Below, one piece after another: positions 25,901-35,110 of a stretch of 64,000 nucleotides of DNA (position 1 is the stretch's first letter; each line of letters begins with the position of its first letter). The notes under the pieces were generated by a model. The model saw only the letters and a program-made list of their open reading frames with translations, did no database searches and was not told the DNA's origin. The position numbers and the translations under genes were made by a program. The DNA is from Sitta carolinensis (taxonomy: Eukaryota > Chordata > Aves > Passeriformes > Sittidae): positions 11,891,234 through 11,955,233 of the forward strand of contig JAVUNC010000019.1 of NCBI GenBank assembly GCA_032173965.1, read 5' to 3'.

Positions 25901-27637
25901 GAAACAGGTGCGAATCAATGTGGTTTCTTTTTTAAAAATCAGAAAGAGAGAAATTGCAAGGTTTACAGAAACCAATGAATGTTGATATCACCAGTCTGAA
26001 AACAGCAGAGCCATATAATAAAAGGCTTTCATAAAAGTATTGTCCTTTTTTCTTGTTAATTATTGAGAATAATGTTGTTAGCTCTTTAGTGTGAAATGTA
26101 TAAAAGCTACAGAGTATGCTACCTTCTAATTAGTTATACTGATTGAATTATGGTTTGGCTTTTTCTTCAACACTTCCTGAAAAGAAAGCTGCACCTCCAA
26201 AAGGCACAGGGAGCAGCAGGTTAAAGCTGCATCCATAAATGCTTGTTTTTCACATAGGATATAAAATATAAGGTAGACTATTTTCAGGGGGCTGATAATG
26301 TAAAAGGAATGACATTACATTTACTGTGCAGTATCAGGGACCTACTTTTATCCTCTGGAATTGTTCCATTTTCTGCAATCTTTAATCTGCTTAATCTGTG
26401 ATATTACAGGCTTCATGTTACATTAAAAGTATTAAAAAATCTGCAATTGAGTTAACTTTTTTTTTTTTTTTTAAAGGGAATGTAATAATAATTTGCTTAA
26501 GAGGTTCCTGGTTCATGTAATACCAAAATAATGGAGAATTAAAGGCACTCACAGTTACAAATATTTGTGCTTTATTTTATACTGTATTATGGAAATGAAT
26601 TACACTTTACATTAGAGTTTTTGAAGGGCATGTTTGTAGATATGTAGCAAAAATAGCTTTGTATTGAATTAAAAATAATGAACTTAGTATTGTCAGAAAT
26701 GTGGGAGTATGAAATCAATGGATTGCAATCCATTGCATATTTTGTGGAATTATCTAGATTTTACTGTCATTATCATATGCCCCAGTGTATCTTGCAGAAT
26801 ATTAATGAATATAAAAATAACTCCAGAAGTTTGCAGTGGGATCACAATTGATGCAATGTGATAGAAGAATCGATGCAGCATCTCACACTTCCATCACTCT
26901 GCATTGGTTTCTGCATTGGCAAATTGTTGTGGTTTTATTCTCCTTTTACCATTTATCAGATGTTTCTAAGATGAGAATCTAAATGGCAAAAATAAATTGC
27001 TCTCATAAACATCTGACATGAAATATTTCCACCCAGTGGAAGTACCCAGTTTAATGTCCTATTACTGTGATTTTTGAAGAAGGAAATATAAGCTAAAATC
27101 CAACGTTTTTCTTCTTTTTGGATCATTCATGCAAGATGGATGTTGTGTATTGTGTCATTCCTTCAGCAGATGTTTGCATGGAAGAGGGGATGGGACAGAG
27201 CTCTGCACAGGGGACAGAGAGAGGCAGGACAAGTCCCTCTGACCCAGGCAGCCCTGGGGTGTCACCTGGGAATGGTGTGCACCAGATGGTGGGGAGAGGC
27301 CATCCAGAGAAAGGTTTGGAAGCAAGTTTTTAGTGCAGGGGTGAATTTAGCAGGGTTTATTTTTCTGCCATTGGGCAGCACAATACCAGATTCCCACAGT
27401 AATGAGTATGAACAGTCTGCAGTGAAGGAAGGCTTCTGTGATAGAGCTTGGCAGCATCATTGCAAAAATGACTTCTGGTTGTGCCTGTTCCAAGGAGAAT
27501 GTGTCCTTGCACTGTTAAAAAGTGTCTAATTTCCATTTTGAATTTCTGGTTATTATGGGGGGCAGGGGTGTGGTGTTTAATTTCTTTTTCTTTTTTGGTG
27601 GGGATGGCATTTGGATTTTTTTATTCTATTTACACCC

Positions 27638-27641
<4 letters not shown>
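22992..27641 (+). other. COMMD1: COMMD1 intron, no gene seen
   Basis: Intronic sequence with several AT-rich segments (notably 24156-24262 and about 26000-27100). No coding exon, RNA gene or complete transposon was recognised. Overlapping opposite-strand open frames at 25260-25935 show no family motif. Confidence 0.5.
24156..24262. repeat. AT-rich microsatellite
   Basis: The block contains a run of alternating AT from about 24206 to 24220, flanked by TATATAG/TATATGT-type words. These could pair with each other into a cruciform-like structure. It is a simple sequence repeat. Confidence 0.85.

Positions 27642-27699
<58 letters not shown>
27642..27699. repeat. Uninterrupted T58 tract
   Basis: A pure run of 58 T on the + strand, preceded by a T/G-rich stretch. 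It could be the tail of a minus-strand retroposed transcript whose body would lie to the right, or a slippage-expanded homopolymer. About 100 bp to the right a plus-strand CR1 begins, and CR1 elements do not end in poly(A), so the tract is not explained by that element. The exact length is likely to be unreliable in any assembly. Confidence 0.95.
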
Positions 27700-27802
27700 C
27701 TTTATCAAGCTTTTCATTTCTGTACCAGGCAAGCCTGTGAGCAGGTACTGGCTCAGGCAAAACCTGCTCTGGTGCTGAGCCATGAGGATGGAGAGATAGT
27801 TT

Positions 27803-28155
27803 GGGTTGATCAGCATGGAGAAGACTCTGGAGAGACTTAGAGCCCCTTCCAGTACCTAAAGGGGGCTCCAAGAGAATGGGAGAGGGACTTTGGATACAGT
27901 CATGGAGTGACAGGACAGGGGAATGGTTTTAAACTAAAAGAGAATAAGTTTAGAATAAATATTGGGAAGAAATTCTTGACTTTGAGGGCAGTGAGACACA
28001 GTTTGTCCAGAGAAGTTGTGGATGCCCCACCCCTGGAAATGTTCAAAACGGGGTTGGATGGGGCTTGGAGCAACCTGGCCTCGTGGAAGGTGTCTCTGCC
28101 AGGAATGAGGTTTAAGGTCTCTTCCATCCCAAACCATTCTGTGATTCTGTGATTC
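27803..28155 (+). mobile_element. CR1 LINE 3' fragment, + orientation
   Basis: About 350 bp match the CR1 3' portion in order: a GGAGAAGACTCTGGAGAGAC block, 'CCTTCCAGTACCTAAAGGGG', 'GGGAAGAAATTCTTGACT', the 'GATGCCCCACCCCTGGAA' block, 'GCTTGGAGCAACCTGG', and the terminal repeats ATTCTGTGATTCTGTGATTC. It is better preserved than the copy at 5452. The 5' side is truncated, as is usual for CR1, and there is no coding capacity. Confidence 0.93.
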
Positions 28156-31100
28156 ATTTTCCTGCTGAAATACAACTACACTTGTGACTTGGGGTAATAT
28201 TTACAGGGTAGTCCCTGCAGGTGTTTTATTAGAATAGTATTTACATGGAATTAGCAAATTTGGAGGAAGTGGAAGAGTTGACATTACCACATAAACCAGA
28301 CTTTGTGGCAACAGCAGGTTATACCTAAGCCCATGCTTGTCTCTTCTTTTACTCCAGAGAAGCAATCTCAGCACTGGTTTGCAAAATTGGACAAAGAAAA
28401 GTATCAGCAGTAGATTTATTCTGAAATGAGTATTTTGTCTTTTGTGTTTAATTATTGCCTTGGAACCAAAATGACATTTGTTTCTGCCTGTGGGTGTTGC
28501 TGGGGGAGCTGGTGTGCTGTGAATTCCAGGGACTTTTGCTGTGTGCTGGCTCGGTGGTGTCTTGGGGACCAGCTCCTTGTTTTATTTATCCCCCACCGGC
28601 TTTTGTGTTTGCAGCCTAATTTGCTGGTAATGGAAACAGTCAGATATTCATCTGTGGTTAACACATCTCAGAGCCCTGCCCAAAATGTTAAAAAAAGGCA
28701 GCACTTCTGAACTCTCCTACTTTTGTTAATAACTTTTACTGGGATTCTGACTTCTTTTTTGTCTCTGTTGGCCAAGAAATTGGCGAGGCTGAAAATTAAT
28801 GTGGGCTCTTAATCACAACGAAAGGTACCAGGCTGTTCTGAAGGCAAGTTTTGGGGACATTACAGAATGGGTTTTTACATATGCAAGGAGAAGCTAAATC
28901 TTTAAAACCTCCTACTCTAAGGCAAAACCTAAAATAACAGAAGAGGATAAAATCTCTCCAGAGCAGTGCAATTGCGTTGACTCGCAGGCTCTGCAGAGCA
29001 CAGGGCTGCTCCGACAGGATCAGCCCTAAAGCCTCCCAACTCTCCCGCTGCTACAGGGAGCGGCTGCGGGGGTGCCCCGGTCCAGAAGCACTCGGCTGGC
29101 TGGCTGTGTTTGCACACAGGCAGCCGAAGCTGATGCTTTTGCGCTCTCTGAAGAGCGCTTTCCTGGTAATTCAAGCTGGGATAATTCCTTTACAAAGAAC
29201 CACTAATGATCTTACAAGTACCGCATGGAGTTGAGACGGCTTCTAAGAGTGGGTCTGGCGCCTTGGCTGGTGGCTTTGACATGCTGAGTGTTGTTGCAGG
29301 AGGCCTCCAAATCAAGGGGAAATGAATTTTAATAAAACGATATGCGAATTCGGAGGGGTTTCTTTCTGTTCTTCCAATGTAGTGGCTAAAACTTAAAAAT
29401 ATGTCGTGTATCAAAGTTGCTAGAAAGCATTTTAAGTAGCTGGCCAAACTGATGCAATAGAGAACAATGGTAAATTTTTTAAGTTTTCAGTTTGTGGGGG
29501 TTGGTTTTCTAAAAATACATGGGTTTTTTCAGTATAGTTACTAAGACAGAAAAAGTCGTGCTTCTCTTAGTCTCTCATATAAATATTTTTGCAGCACTCT
29601 GTTGTTGCAGCTCCTAGAAAACCTGATTCAAGGCTGGGGCAGTTTGTGTTTCTTGGATGTTTTGTTTTGCAGCTCTTTTTTATAGCTCTGGCTCGGGAGT
29701 GAAAGGGGAGGAGGGGTGGGAAAGTGTGTAGGGACAAAACCAAGGCGGCTGCAGGAAATGGATGTCCATTCCCACACCTTCCTGAGGGCATCGAACTCGG
29801 CCTGAGGCTGAACCCCAGATTGCACCCGGGCAGCAGCAGTGCTGGGCTTCAGGACTTCGAGTCAGGGACTGATTTTGGTTTTGCTTAACTCCAAGGGGGC
29901 TGAATTATTTTTTAGCAGTAGGAAGGATCAGAAGGGATGCTTTGTTTCCTGCTGGGGATGAGCAGGGATACCACATTTGTCCTGCTCCTGGAGGACACCT
30001 TAGGGAAGGAATAAGGGTTTCTGTATTTCACAGCTCCGTCTTATTTTTTGTTCCATTTTTCATGGGGGAGATAAACTAACAAAGCATTAAATAAAACTGA
30101 GGCTCAGTTCTGAGCACTCTCAATAACAACTCTCTCGGGTTTTAGATTGGTCCACATGAGAGTGGATAACCAGACACTGTCCAGCCCAAATGGGAGAGTT
30201 TTAGCTGCTTTATAGCTAAAAGAATGTTCCGTGAGTGCACTTAGACTTGTATGAAGTGGCAGTGTCTTTGTGTAATCAAAGAGTTTTGTTTTGATCAACT
30301 TGCATTCCTTTTGACTGACAAAACCTGAAGAGGGGAACAAAAATAAAAGTCCTCCTTAGACTCAGGCAAAAACACCTCCAGAAGTTGGAGCTTCCATCTC
30401 CTCCTGTCCACTCACATTCCCAGTGTGATTAAGCCATGAAATCAGCTTTAGCAGATCTCAAAGGTTGCATGGGCAGCGCTGGCCTGATTCAATCTGTGGA
30501 TGGGCTCACATGACTTGGAGTGCAGAGCTGTGGCTGGAAAGCCCGAGATGTCAACAGGAGCTTGGCCTTGGAGGTCATTCCGTGGCAGACCATGGCACGG
30601 CACTGCCACTCCTTCTCCAAAGGTCAGGTCAGAAACCAGCCCGTGGCTGGAACACATGTGGAGCAATGAGAGGTCAGGTTACAGAGAGCTCTTGACAGAT
30701 CTTGTCTGTGAAACGAGACTTGAAACCTATTAGATACTGGGATTAATTTGGGGTGGTGAGAAAAGCTGCTTCTCCTGCAGTAGCTGTTCCATGAAAGCCT
30801 GCTCTGGACTTTTCTAGTCAGGTGTGGAAAAACGGGGATGCTAAAACTGGGGAGATTCAGCAGGAGCTGAAGAGGCATTGGCTTTGCAGTCCCAGTTTGC
30901 AGCAGTCGCTCAGGGTCAGCTGACACTGTCCGGGTCTGCGGGTATCCATGGAGAAGGGTTGACTCAGCAGGGGTCTGTGCTCTGTCTTCTGCATGGTGCT
31001 CCTCAAAGCCTCAGGGGTTAACTCATGGATTGCTAGAGATCTGACTTATCCAGTGCTTCCTAATCAAGGAATGCTGTGAGAGATACTCCAGGTTTTTGTT

Positions 31101-31321
31101 TGAACTTTCTTATGCAGTCTCCTGCAAACCCATTTGCCTCAGGCAGATCCCACCTGGATTTTTATCACTGATACAAATTAGTGCTCCTAATCAGAGGGAA
31201 AATGCAAGAAAGTTCATTGCCAAATGGAGTTAAGCTGTCAAATTCCTCACCAAATGTTTATTTCTGCACAGGGATCATACGAAATTGTTCTTCTCAAATA
31301 TTGTTCTCTCTTCTTTTGTAG
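28156..31321 (+). other. COMMD1: COMMD1 intron, 3' end with splice acceptor
   Basis: Non-coding sequence up to the acceptor of the last COMMD1 exon. The acceptor AG is at 31320-31321 and is preceded by the pyrimidine-rich CTCTCTTCTTTTGTAG. A mildly GC/CpG-enriched patch lies around 29030-29110. No other gene is seen. Confidence 0.6.
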
Positions 31322-31429
31322 GAATCAGAGTTTCTCTGCCTGGAGTTTGATGAGGCCAAGATGAGCCAGATGCTGAAGAAACTGTCAGAAATAGAGGAAA
31401 GTATGACTTTGTTGACTCAGACTACTTAA
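31322..31429 (+). CDS. COMMD1: COMMD1 last coding exon (C-terminus of COMM domain protein 1)
   Basis: Translation from the first base after the splice acceptor gives 35 residues starting ESEFLCLEFDEAK and then a TAA stop. Human COMMD1 (190 aa) ends in a near-identical 36-residue segment starting ESEFLCLEFDE, so identity and phase (phase 0 entry) are clear. COMMD1 (MURR1) is a subunit of the Commander endosomal recycling assembly. It takes part in copper homeostasis, NF-kappaB down-regulation and cullin-ligase control. The C-terminal COMM domain mediates hetero-oligomerisation with other COMMD proteins, and this exon supplies its last strand/helix part, with the leucine-rich string QMLKKLSEIEE. 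The first exons are not in the window. The ORF is too short to show up in a length-filtered search. Coordinates include the stop codon. Confidence 0.96.
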   Translation, partial: ESEFLCLEFDEAKMSQMLKKLSEIEESMTLLTQTT

Positions 31430-31432
31430 TCA

Positions 31433-31438
31433 AATAAA
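31433..31438 (+). promoter_or_regulatory. COMMD1: COMMD1 polyadenylation signal AATAAA
   Basis: A canonical AATAAA begins only 4 nt after the stop codon. If it is used, the 3' UTR would be about 25-40 nt, leaving almost no room for 3' UTR regulation. A G/T-rich element downstream is not striking. Confidence 0.75.
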
Positions 31439-31685
31439 GAGATTGCAACTTAGAAAAAAATGACCCCTGGTACCTTTTCATAATTTCTATTTCAGTACAT
31501 AGGAAAAAATAGGAGGTGCTGGTTAAATCCAGTTTATAACCCCAAGAATGGCCTAAAGCACACTGTCAAGTTTTTTCATCCCCTCCTCCCAACCTGTGTT
31601 CCAAGGCAGCAACAACACTGTTTCCACAAAGCTTTGCATAGTCAGGCCTGGGAGCGTAGCACAGCTTTTCTCTTTTTCCCCTCAG

Positions 31686-31739
31686 TCACTGCTCGAGTCT
31701 TCCAGATGCTGTGGATGCTGGGCTGGATGAACAGCAAAG
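31686..31739 (+). other. Exon-like 54-nt segment
   Basis: A strong polypyrimidine tract and acceptor (TTTTCTCTTTTTCCCCTCAG, ending 31685) is followed 54 nt later by a consensus-like donor AAAG|GTAAAT at 31740. At least one frame is open through it and the length is a multiple of three. It sits 250 bp past the COMMD1 poly(A) signal, so it could be used by read-through transcripts or by a non-coding RNA. No known protein is recognised. A chance match is quite possible. Confidence 0.25.
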
Positions 31740-32316
31740 GTAAATTGGCCAGTTGTGGCAGAGGAGAAATGAGCAGAAGATACAGGCAGGTTAGGGGAAC
31801 TCCTGTTTATGCTTCCAAACGATGGACTTTATAGGACAAATCCACCTGTGTGAGCTCTGTATGTTTGGAGTTAAAGCCCAGGAAAGCAGATGAAGTGCAG
31901 GGAGTTCAGGGAGCAGAGACACAAACACATCTTGCTGTAGCTGTGAGCCCCATGCTGCCAAGGATTCAGTGGTTCCCAAGGGCTGGCCAGCCTGGCTGCA
32001 GGAGCCAAAGGACAACCAGGGGAGCATCTCCTGGGCAATGGGATGAGCTGGTTTTCCAAAAGGAGCCGTCCTGCAAGTGCAGAGTGCCTCATCCAGCTAT
32101 TTGCTGGTGAGCCTTCAAATCCACCTCCGATCTGCTTCTCCAAAGACCATCCACCCTCATCACCTTCTGGCTCTTGGGCTGTAGTGGTGCAGCCCTGGCA
32201 CAGAGCTGCACAGTGTGTTTGAGGAGCCCGTGCTTTGTCAGACCACAGCTGAATTTGGCTGAATTAGTCCTGCTCTTAGTTCTGTTTTTCATGGTTCGGT
32301 TTGACCTGAGAAAGCC

Positions 32317-33114
32317 TCAGATGGAACCCAAGGTTTCTGTGTATGTGCTCAGCTCAGAATGTGGGTAAAAGAAAATGCCCTTGGCAGCCTGGCAGGCTGA
32401 GGCCTTATCAATGCTCACTTGTGTGAGTGAAGAAATCTGCCAGAGGCAGGTCAGGGACACAGGGTCTGCGCTGCCCGGGTGGCTCCCGGCTGTTGCAGTG
32501 CCCGTATCTGTGCCGGAACACCCAGCTGCAGAGCAGCTGCTGCCCCTGCACTGCCAGAGGCTCCCAGAAGGGTTTCCAGTTCCATGTGTTTCCCTGCAGG
32601 GCTGCCACCTTGCCAGCCTGGTCGCAGCAGTATGTCCTACCATGCTCAGCAGGAGCTGCAGGGGCCTGAGTGGGCCAGCACTTGTACAGAGCAGGATGGA
32701 AGATCCTCCTTCCAGGAGAGCTGCCTGGAGGTCCATAAAAAGATGACAATCCTGGCTCCTGGTTTGCTCTGTCCCTTGACTGGCAGGTGTGTACACACAT
32801 TTGGTTGGAGGCTGCACTTCTTCTTGCCACTTTATATTCACTTCATAAGCAACCTCCTCATGAGCTAAAATTGCATTGAGGGCTTGTACCAATATAGAGA
32901 TGACAACATCAAATGTTCTCGTGCCATAACTAAAGCACTCCTCATCGCTTCTCCTTGAGAATTCATTGCTTGTGGAGTTGCCAGATTGCTCTTGGACTTG
33001 AAATCTCTTCAGAGCAAGGGAAGGGCACCTTTTCCCATCTGCCTGGTCAGAAGAGGAAACATCCCTTAAGCCAATTTGTTTCACTGCACAGGGAATTAAC
33101 TCTTCTTTTGCCAT
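32317..33114 (-). other. Unassigned 265-codon open frame (minus strand)
   Basis: An uninterrupted frame of 265 codons opens with ATG at 33114 in a good context (GGCATGG) and ends at 32317. The N-terminal half (to about residue 115) reads like a normal soluble protein (for example FDVVISILVQALNAILAHEE). The C-terminal half is Ser/Gly/Cys-rich and looks like translated non-coding DNA. I recognise no domain. It could be a relic of a retroelement or retrogene, a real lineage-specific exon, or chance in a stop-poor GC-moderate stretch. Plus-strand frames overlap the same region, which argues for caution. Confidence 0.2.
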
Positions 33115-33383
33115 GCCTGTCCCACTGCTGCCTTTTCTCTTACAACCTCCTGGTTCTGCCCTCTCGTCTCATGGAGCCCCCAGCACCTCTGTTTCCCCAA
33201 ATGCCTTCAGCTGATCCTTGTCAGAGAGGAACTGGGCTGTAACCACAAACTGCTCCTCGTGCTGCTCCCTGAGTCACTGGCTGCAGCACTGCTCTGAAAT
33301 GAGTGCTTTGTGATTCTCTGAGTTTTCCATTGCCTTTTTCAACTAAGTTCATTCAAGTGCTTTCTGTGTTTTAGGACATATTT

Positions 33384-33433
33384 AAAAAACAAAAAAAAAA
33401 AAAAAAAAAAAACAAACAAAAAAACAAACAAAA
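33384..33433. repeat. A-rich tract with A22
   Basis: A6, C, A22, then CAAA-type units. It could be the poly(A) end of a plus-strand retroposed sequence lying to its left, or a simple repeat. I saw no target-site duplication. Confidence 0.9.
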
Positions 33434-33544
33434 TCAAGGTCAGGGAAGGATCATGATCTTAAGTAACTTGCACCGTGTCAAACATACTTATTGTTTTATT
33501 TTAACATGGTCAGAGGATAGGAAAATGTGCTATAAATGGATATT

Positions 33545-33700
33545 AAAGAGAAACAAACTGGGAACAGATGTCAGGAAGTATTATTTCATGCAAAGAATAA
33601 TAAATATGTGGAATGGCTAACAAGGCAAGGAGGCTGAGGCAAAAAGTGCAGGGGACATTTAAGAAATAATTGGATATTTTCTTAGTTAAGGTCTGAAGGG
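33545..33700 (+). mobile_element. Ancient CR1/L3-like LINE 3' relic
   Basis: The stretch reading AGGAAGTATTATTTCATGCA followed by AATATGTGGAATGGCTAACA resembles the end of CR1/L3-type ORF2 (a 'RKYFF..QR..N.WN' pattern near the C-terminus). It is heavily mutated with several stops. The identification is by pattern only. Confidence 0.4.
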
Positions 33701-33805
33701 GTATGTTTTTATGGGTGGATGCTTCTCTCACTTTCTTATCTTCCCTCCCCTGGGTACCTAACGGTCCTCATTTTCTTCTTGGTGGATTTTTCTAAACTAC
33801 TGGGC

Positions 33806-33844
33806 AAAACAAAAAAACAAAAAAAAAAGGAAAAAGAAAAAAAA
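33806..33844. repeat. A-rich simple repeat
   Basis: A runs interrupted by C and G (AAAACAAAAAAACAAAAAAA and onwards). Low-complexity sequence. Confidence 0.9.
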
Positions 33845-34699
33845 GCACTGAGTGTGTTGAGAACCACGCTGTTCAGCCCTTGGTAGTCACTGGGCAGCAG
33901 AATTGTTCCTGCTACACCAAGTTTGATGTGGCAGGGAAGGGGATGCTGTGCTGTAATCCTCAGCTGCTGCTGGGACATGAGGACAGGTTTTCTCCTTGGC
34001 AGGGCCGTGCCTTCCTGCTGAGGTGGTTTCTGTGTGTGCATCCATCTGCCCCTGCCCACGGTGTTCCGAGCCTGTTGGCTGCTTCTGGCTGAACTTGGAG
34101 GGGACAAGGCCTCCGCTGCCACTCTGCTTTGCTTCCCTAACTGAAAGGCACAAGCCCCCATGGCTTTTATTGGGATGTCACTTGCTATCTGTGGTCCTGC
34201 TAAAATATCTCTGTGGCAAATGAAAGCCCCTGTTCAGGAGAGATTTCACAAATCCTCCCCCAAAGCCCAGGTGTAAACCAGACTCATTCTCAATGCATGG
34301 CCAGGCACCTCCTGCAGTGGCCGCTGGGTTTCTGCATGGATCCAGCTGAGCAGACATCCCAGCACAGCCCTGTTGGCCACTGGGGCATCATCCATCTTTG
34401 GAGAGCACTGTGGTTCCTGCCATGGCCCCAGCTCCTATGTCCATGTGCTAAACCAGCCAGCAGTGTGGCCCCAGGGCCACACCTCCTCCTCCTCTTCCTC
34501 CTTCCTTCAGGGAAGCAGGCAGGTGTCAGCCTGCCGGGCAGGTTCCCTTCACAGCAAGGGAGCGAGCAGCCCAGCACGGAGGGGGAAGGGGAGGGAGAAG
34601 CAGCAGCTAGAAGGGCTGAAGGAAGGAGTCCCACCTGAGGGAGGCTTTCCTGCCCAGTCCTCAGCGGCAGCCAGGGAAGGAGCTGGGACACAACTCCTG

Positions 34700-35110
34700 C
34701 CCCGCTCCAGTGTCCCTAGGCGTAGGAAGCTGCCCCGCAGCGGTGCTTTGCTGACAGACACGGCCCCGCGCGGGGCTGTCCTGGGGCTGGGGCAGGCTCG
34801 GTTCCCGTCGGGCTCCGGGCGTTTGGTCGGGCCGGCCCCGGCCCGTCGCTCCCGCCCCGCCGTGGCTGCCGTTCCGCGGGCTCAGCTGCGGAATCAGGCC
34901 CGGGGTGGCCGCGGGGAGCTCCCGGTGGCTCGGCGCACACGCGATGCTCGGCCCAGCCCGGCCCCGCCGCCTCTCGCTCTCTGCCCGCGTTCTGCCGCAG
35001 CCTTCAGCTTCCTTTACGTGTCCCCTTTGGCTTTGCCGAAATGCCCCGCAGTTTATTCCCGCAGCCGCTCCGTGTTTTTCGGGGATTCTTCCAAGCTGCC
35101 CCTCACTATA
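34700..35110. promoter_or_regulatory. Orphan CpG island
   Basis: A sharply GC- and CpG-rich block stands within moderate-GC surroundings. It holds GC-box-like words (CCCGCCCCGCC near 34853) and dozens of CpGs. It lies about 3.3 kb after COMMD1 and about 10 kb before the B3GNT2 island. In vertebrates such islands usually mark transcription starts. No coding exon is evident next to it. Candidate products are an upstream alternative first exon of B3GNT2, a + strand non-coding RNA using the exon-like segments at 39872 and 42055, or a minus-strand transcript running through 33114-32317. A 246-codon frame at 34373-35113 runs through it and is probably a by-product of stop-poor GC-rich DNA. Confidence 0.7.

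Larger units (their letters stand above)
31440..34699. other. Intergenic region COMMD1-B3GNT2, proximal part
   Basis: This stretch lies between the COMMD1 poly(A) signal and an orphan CpG island. It holds an exon-like segment (31686-31739), a long minus-strand open frame (32317-33114), an A-rich tract (33384-33433), an old LINE relic (about 33545-33700) and a second A-rich tract (33806-33844). No established gene was recognised. Confidence 0.5.

Noticed and set aside
27481..27871. Poly-Phe and poly-Lys open frames
   Set aside because: They are translations of the T58 tract and flanking CR1.
1..31321. Search for the penultimate COMMD1 exon
   Set aside because: No frame resembling the COMMD1 middle segment was found. 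The exon probably lies upstream of the window, so none is annotated.
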